Source: Vitreoscilla stercoraria DSM 513 (GTDB lineage: Bacteria > Pseudomonadota > Gammaproteobacteria > Burkholderiales > Neisseriaceae). Taken from it: DNA of 10,924 bases. Positions within the stretch are counted from its first letter, which is position 1. Each line of letters starts with the position of its first letter. The position numbers and the translations under genes are program-made. Where the stretch lies: positions 1-10,924 of the forward strand of contig NZ_KB908044.1 of assembly GCF_000382305.1 (NCBI RefSeq), given 5' to 3'. Of this stretch, positions 7,161-10,924 are shown in pieces. The notes under the pieces are model-generated. The model was not told the origin of the DNA and searched no databases. It saw only the letters and a list, made by a program, of their open reading frames with translations.

Positions 7161-7402
7161 AAGAATTCCAAGCTTGGGCCGCACAAAAAAGCATCAGGAT
7201 TGAATACATTCAACCTGGCAAACCGCAACAAAATGCTTATATTGAGCGTTACAATCGTACCGTTCGGTATGGGTTGTTGAATCAATATCTGTTCAACAAT
7301 TTAAATGATGTTGAAGACCATGCCACTCGTTGGCTGTGGTTTTACAACCATAAAAGGCCTCATCAAACCAACGGCGGCAAACCGCCATTGATGAACATTT
7401 GA
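7161..7402 (+). pseudogene. IS3-family transposase (OrfB), C-terminal fragment
   Basis: The frame reads EFQAWAAQKSIRIEYIQPG, then KPQQNAYIERYNRTVRYG and WLWFYNHKRPHQ, which is the end of an IS3-family DDE transposase. It holds the final catalytic glutamate in AYIERYNRTVR. Roughly 80 codons remain; the rest of the element, including the first two catalytic aspartates and OrfA, is absent. The 5' break is at about 7160, where the DUF4041 C-terminal piece begins on the other strand. An insertion followed by a deletion that removed most of the IS and the middle of DUF4041 would explain the arrangement. Confidence 0.88.
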
Positions 7403-7441
7403 TTCTACTGATCCTGTCCATTAAAAATGGGAGGATTACCA
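7403..7441 (+). mobile_element. Right end of the IS3-family remnant
   Basis: After the transposase stop, ATCCTGTCCATTAAAAATGG and GGAGGATTACCA run up to the DUF4041 N-terminal coding sequence. Read inwards the end starts TGGTAATCCTCCC, compatible with an IS3-type terminus that begins with TG. The matching left end is deleted, so the exact boundary is approximate. Confidence 0.55.
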
Positions 7442-7760
7442 ACGGACAACTTCTTGCTTGTACTTTTCCACTTGTAATTTGGCTTTAGAAAGAAAATTGT
7501 CTGCTTGTGATTTAGTTTTATTTAAGAGTTGTTCACGTTCTAATTGCGCATCTTTTTTAGCTTGTTGCAGTTCGTTATATTCTTTAACTAACTGCATTTG
7601 AACCACTTTAATTTTTTTTCTGCTCTTTTTCAAATTCTTCTTTGAGCATGTTATTTTGATTCCAAAACCAAATAGCAACCCCACCCAAAACTAAAATAAT
7701 CACAATACCTAAAATTAATGCAAAGACTTGATTTCCCTTTTATTTAAATTTCATTTTCAT
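7442..7760 (-). pseudogene. DUF4041 protein, N-terminal fragment with frameshift
   Basis: Joining two frames gives a membrane segment (FALILGIVIILVLGGVAIWF) followed by a charged coiled coil (VQMQLVKEYNELQQAKKDAQ and more), the usual start of a DUF4041 protein. Three lesions are visible. The ATG-AAA-ATG-AAA-TTT-AAA beginning at 7760 runs into TAA before the membrane segment. A run of eight A (7612-7619 on the complement) shifts the frame, while seven would keep it open. The gene then stops at the IS3 end. The C-terminal piece is at 6837-7160. It is divergent from parA. A sequencing error in the homopolymer is possible. Confidence 0.72.
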
Positions 7761-7812
7761 AATAGGTTGGAATCAAATTAAGAACAAATAAATCTTTTAG
7801 TTGAATATTATT

Positions 7813-7851
7813 ATATTAAATTAATAGTGTAATACACTATTAATTTAATAT
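7813..7851. promoter_or_regulatory. 39-bp perfect palindrome upstream of parA, candidate centromere/operator
   Basis: Two 19-bp arms, ATATTAAATTAATAGTGTA and TACACTATTAATTTAATAT, flank a central A between the divergent DUF4041 remnant and parA. Its central 19 bp (7823-7841) match the palindrome after the parB-like gene at 16 of 19 positions, sharing the core TGTAwTACA. In type Ib partition systems the RHH protein binds sites upstream of parA, so this is the best candidate for its operator and the plasmid centromere. The sequence pattern is certain; the function is inferred. Confidence 0.65.
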
Positions 7852-7878
7852 TGTATCAGTATATTATTTTAATATAGA
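7851..7878 (+). promoter_or_regulatory. Possible parA promoter
   Basis: TTGTAT (7851-7856) and TATAGA (7873-7878) are 16 bp apart and start at the edge of the palindrome, so a bound ParB-like protein would cover the -35. The AT-richness makes chance matches easy. The start codon at 7919 is served by AAGGGGAG at 7903-7910, a strong ribosome-binding site. Confidence 0.3.
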
Positions 7879-7918
7879 ATTACTTTGGTACGCTTTCAAA
7901 TAAAGGGGAGAAAATAAA

Positions 7919-8569
7919 ATGATTGTTTTGATTGGCGGGGAAAAAGGTGGAGCTGGCAAAAGCTGTTTAGCACAAAATCTTTCTGTGTATTTGCAGCAGC
8001 AAGGGCGTGACATCTTATTGATTGATGCCGATCCACAAGCCACCACAACCGATTGGGCACAAGAACGTGCAGAAAATCCCGATGTACCGAATATTAAATC
8101 TGTACAAGCTTCAGGTATTTTGAAAGACACCATTACCGATTTATCCAAAAAATACCAAGACATCGTGATTGATGTCGGTGGTGCCAATTCACAAAGCTTA
8201 CGCTCAGGTATGGTGTTTTCAACTCATTTGCTTTTGCCCTTCAGACCTAAACGTAGAGACTTAAGAACTTTAGACAAGATGGCCCAATTGATTGATATGG
8301 CCAAATCATTCAATGCCAACTTAAAAGTGAATGCCATCATTACTCAGTGTCCTACACTGCCATCACAATATTCTCGTATCTTAAAAGCCAAAGAGTTGTG
8401 CGAAAGCTATGACATTCCACCGTTGAATGCCGTCACTTTTCAACGCAACGTTTATGACGATACAGAAGAAAATGGCTTATCCGTATTAGAGGTAGATTAC
8501 GATGACAAAGCCAAAATTGAAATTCACGAAATTGCTTTAGAGATGTTTGGAGATTTAAACCATGGATGA
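7919..8569 (+). CDS. parA: ParA-family partition ATPase (ParF-like)
   Basis: Deviant Walker-type ATPase that positions plasmid copies by cycling on nucleoid DNA with its partner. EKGGAGKS (8-15) is the deviant Walker A with signature lysine K9, LLIDADPQAT (33-42) the A' region and DIVIDVGG (81-88) the Walker B. The 216-residue length and the absence of an N-terminal helix-turn-helix place it with the short ParF-like (type Ib) proteins, which do not regulate their own operon directly. A strong AAGGGGAG ribosome-binding site fixes the ATG at 7919. It overlaps the next gene by 8 bp, forming a parA-parB operon. Confidence 0.93.
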   Translation: MIVLIGGEKGGAGKSCLAQNLSVYLQQQGRDILLIDADPQATTTDWAQERAENPDVPNIKSVQASGILKDTITDLSKKYQDIVIDVGGANSQSLRSGMVFSTHLLLPFRPKRRDLRTLDKMAQLIDMAKSFNANLKVNAIITQCPTLPSQYSRILKAKELCESYDIPPLNAVTFQRNVYDDTEENGLSVLEVDYDDKAKIEIHEIALEMFGDLNHG

Positions 8570-8837
8570 TTTAAAAAAGACCAAGCCAACCATGAGTGCT
8601 GATGAGTTTATGAAAGCGGACGTATTTAACCCTCAAATTGCCAAACCCAGAAACAGCAAAATTTACTCTATCACTTTGACTTCTGAATATTCTGAGATTA
8701 TGGACAGAGCATTTTTGACATCGAAACATACCAAAGCCACACGTTCAGGAATCGTCCGAATGGCTTTGACACTGTTAAATGATTTAAGTGATGAAGAAAT
8801 TCAGGCACTTGCTAGTCGAGTATTGGATAAAAATTAA
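8562..8837 (+). CDS. Ribbon-helix-helix partition partner (ParB/ParG-like)
   Basis: A 91-residue protein with a charged, probably flexible N-terminus (about 1-30) and a C-terminal ribbon-helix-helix fold: beta strand KIYSITLT (33-40), helix SEYSEIMDRAFLTSK (41-55) and helix RSGIVRMALTLLNDL (61-75). Proteins of this form bind centromere DNA as dimers and stimulate the ParA ATPase through the N-terminal tail. The ATG overlaps the last 8 bp of parA. Near-palindromic sites sharing a 19-bp core lie before parA and just after this gene, which suits an RHH dimer that binds DNA and represses the operon. I recognise the fold and context but not a named family. Confidence 0.82.
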   Translation: MDDLKKTKPTMSADEFMKADVFNPQIAKPRNSKIYSITLTSEYSEIMDRAFLTSKHTKATRSGIVRMALTLLNDLSDEEIQALASRVLDKN

Positions 8838-8838
8838 A

Positions 8839-8861
8839 GAAATATTGTATTACAGTATTTC
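8839..8861. promoter_or_regulatory. Near-perfect palindrome after the parB-like gene
   Basis: Arms GAAATATTGTA and TACAGTATTTC around a central T differ from perfect symmetry at one pair. The core AATATTGTATTACAGTATT (8841-8859) is a relative of the palindrome upstream of parA (16 of 19 bases). It starts one base after the TAA, so it may be a second partition-protein site; as RNA, with a G-U pair, it could also fold as a stem. Confidence 0.55.
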
Positions 8862-8872
8862 AATATTACTAG

Positions 8873-8911
8873 GATGGTTTGAGTTTCTCAAATAATTTGA
8901 ACCTAACCATC
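8873..8911. terminator. Possible bidirectional terminator between parB and repA
   Basis: GATGGTT (8873-8879) pairs with AACCATC (8905-8911), and an alternative inner hairpin TTTGAG-TTT-CTCAAA occupies 8878-8892. The genes on either side converge here, which is where a shared terminator would be expected. Neither strand has a strong T-run after the stem, so the call is weak. Confidence 0.35.
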
Positions 8912-8954
8912 TAAAAATATCAATCCATATTTGTAAAAGAAAAAACGATCCAAT

Positions 8955-9845
8955 CTATTTATTTTTACTGCGCTTTTTAAAAATCACCATGTCTTTATTA
9001 TGGTCAAATCTCAATATATAATCAGGAAGCTCATCGCTTTCAGCCAATGATTTGATATTCAGCCGAAATTTTCTTAAGTCTCCTGTACTACCTGATTTTC
9101 GATGCAACAAATCTAATCCAATTTTCCAACTAGATTGATACCCACAATGCTTACGTGCAAGCTCATAAATCCTGCGATCTAAAGGTCTTCTCAATCTGAA
9201 ATAATCAGGTGAGATAGACAAAACTTGTTTATTGGCGACAGAATTAAACAACCATTGAGGTATTTCAACTTCTACACGAATCATACGGCCATCTTTTTCT
9301 TCAACGATGTACCAATCACTGATTAAGCTAAAACTGCGAGCAATACGCTCTTTTTTATTTTCTGACTCAACCTTAATAGAAGTACCTTTTAAACGCTCTA
9401 AGGCCTCCTTAGTCCTTTCATAATCTGATCCACTGATATGGCGATTTGTTGTCTTCAAATAATCGTAAATGGTAAATCTGACTTTGCGATGAATTTCTTC
9501 TCCCTCATACATAGCCTGGCAAATTTTGGAAATACAATAAATCCAAATATCTTTGTCATGCATGGTGGCCACACCATATCGATTGGGGTCAATACTGATA
9601 ATCAAGCCATCATGCTCATAAACACGAGAACGGGTATCGCCTGCCTTTAAGGCAAATAAAGGGTATTCCATACTGGCCAAATCAGACCTATATGTCACAG
9701 TATCAAAAATGTCAGCAATGAAAAAATCTGTCTGAGGATACTTAATAGGTGCCAAGTGAGAAGGTTTATTGGCCTCTTCTTTAATAGCCAACTCTTTTTT
9801 TCGATTGGCTATGATGTCCAAAGCGGTTTTATTCGAGTAGGACAT
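8955..9845 (-). CDS. repA: Plasmid replication initiator, RPA (replication initiator protein A) family
   Basis: Initiates plasmid replication by binding the iterons upstream of its own gene and opening the adjacent AT-rich DNA. The protein (296 residues) follows the RPA family closely: FFIADIFD (41-48), DLASMEYPLFAL (55-66), DKDIWIYCISKI (97-108), YERTKEALERLKGT (142-155), DYFRLRRPLDRRIYELARKH (214-233) and WKIGLDLLHRKSGS (240-253). AGGA and GAGAAGG precede the ATG at 9845. It is convergent with the par operon and reads away from the iterons at 9933-10044. No lesion is seen, so the replicon should work. Confidence 0.92.
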   Translation of the reverse strand: MSYSNKTALDIIANRKKELAIKEEANKPSHLAPIKYPQTDFFIADIFDTVTYRSDLASMEYPLFALKAGDTRSRVYEHDGLIISIDPNRYGVATMHDKDIWIYCISKICQAMYEGEEIHRKVRFTIYDYLKTTNRHISGSDYERTKEALERLKGTSIKVESENKKERIARSFSLISDWYIVEEKDGRMIRVEVEIPQWLFNSVANKQVLSISPDYFRLRRPLDRRIYELARKHCGYQSSWKIGLDLLHRKSGSTGDLRKFRLNIKSLAESDELPDYILRFDHNKDMVIFKKRSKNK

Positions 9846-9885
9846 ACCTTCTCATTCCTATTTCTAAAATTGAAAAAAATTAAGA

Positions 9886-9914
9886 ATTATCAAACATTGA
9901 TAACCTGAGATAAC
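9886..9914 (-). promoter_or_regulatory. Putative repA promoter/operator region
   Basis: On the coding strand a GATAAT -10-like hexamer (9886-9891) lies about 40 bp before the repA start. Two direct GATAAC copies on the plus strand (9899-9904 and 9909-9914) are spaced by one helical turn, and the second overlaps the place of a -35. They may be binding sites for an autoregulator. No good -35 is seen. Confidence 0.3.
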
Positions 9915-9932
9915 TCAAATCTATTGGCATAA

Positions 9933-10044
9933 TACTATTGTGCTTTTAGGAACACAAAATATTGTGCTTTTAGGAACGCTATTTTGTGCATTCAGGAACA
10001 CTATATCGTGCATTCAGGAACACTATATCGTGCATTCAGGAACA
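9933..10044. repeat. Five 22-bp iterons of the replication origin
   Basis: Direct repeats with consensus CTATATYGTGC-ATTCAGGAACA lie at 9933-9954, 9957-9978, 9979-10000, 10001-10022 and 10023-10044. The last four are contiguous with a 22-bp period, and the first is offset by 2 bp. Units 4 and 5 are identical; units 1 and 2 have TTTTAGG in place of ATTCAGG. Position next to repA makes them the RepA-binding sites. Two half-types of iteron may bind with different strength. Confidence 0.92.
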
Positions 10045-10185
10045 AAAAACCTCTGAAAACCTTATCCAGCAATGATTTCAAAATGCTTAATAAGATTTAA
10101 TAAATTTAATAAGCAAAATTTTCCAAATTTCTTAAAAAAATTTTGTTGTTTTTAACCACACACACAAAATAAAAATATATGGATT
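10045..10185. other. Candidate origin opening region: AT-rich stretch with DnaA-like box
   Basis: Beyond the iterons the DNA is strongly AT-rich (poly-A and poly-T runs from about 10080 to 10180), as expected for the unwinding element of an iteron origin. TTATCCAGC at 10062-10070 matches a DnaA box (TTATCCACA) at 7 of 9 positions. No gene is visible here. The exact origin is inferred from layout. Confidence 0.55.
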
Positions 10186-10229
10186 AAAAAAACAGCCCAT
10201 CCACCCATTCAGGTTTTAGGACTGTTTTT
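10186..10229 (-). terminator. Intrinsic terminator of the DUF1281-like gene
   Basis: Read leftward, AAAAACAGTCC pairs with GGGCTGTTTTT (one G-U pair) and the stem runs into seven T residues. It begins 3 bp after the gene's stop codon, as expected for a rho-independent terminator. The loop is long (about 20 nt). It shields the origin region from incoming transcription. Confidence 0.6.
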
Positions 10230-10232
10230 GAT

Positions 10233-10651
10233 TCAAGTGTACATCTGTTCAATTTGCTCATCGGTGTATTCTTCATCTACCAAACCACCTTCACCATCTG
10301 ATCGATACACACCTGCAAATTCTGCAAACTCATCTTCGTAGGCAATTTCAATATTCAAACTTAGATACAGTTGTGCCAGCTTTCTGTAAATCGGTTCTGC
10401 TGGTGACCAAGCAGTTTCCAAATAACCACTCAAACAAGTACCGTCTTCACTGAGTTCCAATTCACAGTGGTAAACATTCCACTTTGTACCCCAATGTTCG
10501 AGTCTCCAGTGATACCAACTGAAACTGCCATATCATTGTAGATTTTTTTGGTACTGTCTGCCTAAACTAAAATCCAAACCAAAATGCTGCTGTAAGTCTG
10601 GTTCGTTTTCTAAAACCATAATGGCTTGGCCTATGGTTAAGCTTTGCCATT
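10233..10651 (-). pseudogene. DUF1281/YubB-like protein, truncated and with an in-frame stop
   Basis: One continuous frame reads WQSLTIGQAIMVLENEPDLQ, LGRQYQKNLQ, then TGA (10533-10535), then YGSFSWYHWRLEHWGTKWNV, LSGYLETAWSPAEPIYRKL and FAEFAGVYRSDGEGG. The HWGTKWN and TAWSP motifs are typical of the ferredoxin-like DUF1281/YubB domain found in plasmid and phage proteins of unknown function. The 5' part is removed by the inverted IS256 end at 10652. The homology reads through the TGA in the same frame, so it looks like a point nonsense mutation. A 75-residue product from an internal ATG at 10460 is possible but lacks the front of the domain. A terminator follows. Confidence 0.75.
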
Positions 10652-10683
10652 CAAGAGTTATTGTCAAATCTGGTGTATGGCAT
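10652..10683 (-). repeat. IS256-family right terminus, right copy
   Basis: This is the reverse complement of the terminus at 2224-2255 and ends against the DUF1281 remnant. The IS boundary is probably at 10655 with three shared bases beyond it. Confidence 0.75.
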
Positions 10684-10924
10684 TCAGGCCGCTTTCTCTG
10701 TTGATTGTTCGTCTTCCTGCTTGCCATCTTTGAAGATGACGTTGTTGACCACCAAGGTCAACAAGTTGAATCCCTGAATCCGGCGCCAACGCTTTTGGGC
10801 CGTTTCCAATAATTTGTACACCATCGCCAAAGTGGTTTCTCTGGAGCCACAGTTTTTGGCTCGTTTGCTGCGCAATCGTACGGTGGCAAACGTGGATTCA
10901 ATTGGGTTGGTGGTGCGGATGTGC
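10684..10924 (-). pseudogene. IS256-family transposase C-terminus, running off the window
   Basis: The last 80 codons of the same IS256-family transposase are read from HIRTTNPIESTF to QEDEQSTEKAA, matching the copy at 1983-2223. The frame is open to the window edge, so this copy may be a complete gene cut only by the end of the sequence. It is marked partial for that reason. The two copies face inwards. Confidence 0.85.

Larger units (their letters stand above)
10652..10924. repeat. 273-bp inverted repeat, right arm (IS256 3' end)
   Basis: Matches 1983-2255 in inverted orientation with no difference seen by eye, and extends to the window edge, so the true repeat may be longer. Confidence 0.9.

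Noticed and set aside
7163..7175. Adjacent EcoRI and HindIII sites (GAATTC, AAGCTT) resembling a cloning linker
   Set aside because: The transposase frame reads straight through them with plausible IS3-family residues (EFQAWAAQKS), so a vector origin is not needed.
10204..10220. CATTCAGG and TTTTAGG, both halves of the iteron types, near the DUF1281 terminator
   Set aside because: They lack GTGC and GAACA and lie in the terminator loop, so they are more likely chance than degenerate iterons.
1..10924. CRISPR arrays, tRNA or rRNA genes, and toxin-antitoxin pairs
   Set aside because: No spaced short repeats other than the contiguous iterons, no cloverleaf or rRNA-like sequence, and no small paired genes besides the parB-like partner were seen.

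Overview
The window looks like the replication and maintenance core of a small, low-GC plasmid from a gammaproteobacterium, most likely of the Moraxellaceae (Acinetobacter, Psychrobacter or Moraxella type). The assignment rests on the gene set (RPA-type replication initiator with iterons, ParA plus a ribbon-helix-helix partner, small serine resolvase, DUF4041/T5orf172 and DUF1281-type genes) and on AT-rich composition. It is an inference; no chromosomal marker is present.

Layout. 1-1947 is a complete IS21-family element (istA, istB, multiple terminal repeats) that begins exactly at base 1 and is inserted in the transposase gene of an IS256-family element, whose last 92 codons and terminus follow (1948-2255). 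A second, base-for-base matching copy of this IS256 end lies inverted at 10652-10924. Everything between (2256-10651) is therefore bracketed by inverted IS256 ends that point inwards. At both junctions a plasmid gene is cut: a serine resolvase on the left (2256-2480) and a DUF1281/YubB-like gene on the right (10233-10651, which also carries an in-frame stop).

2714-6743 is a visibly AT-richer restriction-modification module read leftward: a complete m5C DNA methyltransferase, then a McrB-like AAA+ GTPase, then a LlaJI/McrC-like PD-(D/E)xK nuclease whose start overlaps the GTPase stop. A perfect 16-bp-arm hairpin sits between the methyltransferase and the restriction genes, 5 nt before the GTPase start codon. 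A good sigma70-like promoter with a 12-bp palindrome in its spacer precedes the methyltransferase.

6837-7760 is the wreck of one DUF4041/T5orf172 gene: its C-terminal and N-terminal pieces are separated by the tail of an IS3-family transposase, and the N-terminal piece has an 8-A frameshift and an early stop.

7813-8861 is a partition cassette (parA, overlapping parB-like RHH gene). Related palindromes sharing a 19-bp core bracket it and are candidate centromere/operator sites. 8955-9845 is the convergent repA (RPA family), followed by its upstream origin region: five 22-bp iterons (9933-10044), a weak DnaA-like box and a strongly AT-rich stretch. RepA would act on the iterons, ParA/ParB would segregate the plasmid, and the restriction-modification module would add defence and post-segregational stability. 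The resolvase, DUF4041 and DUF1281 genes are remnants.
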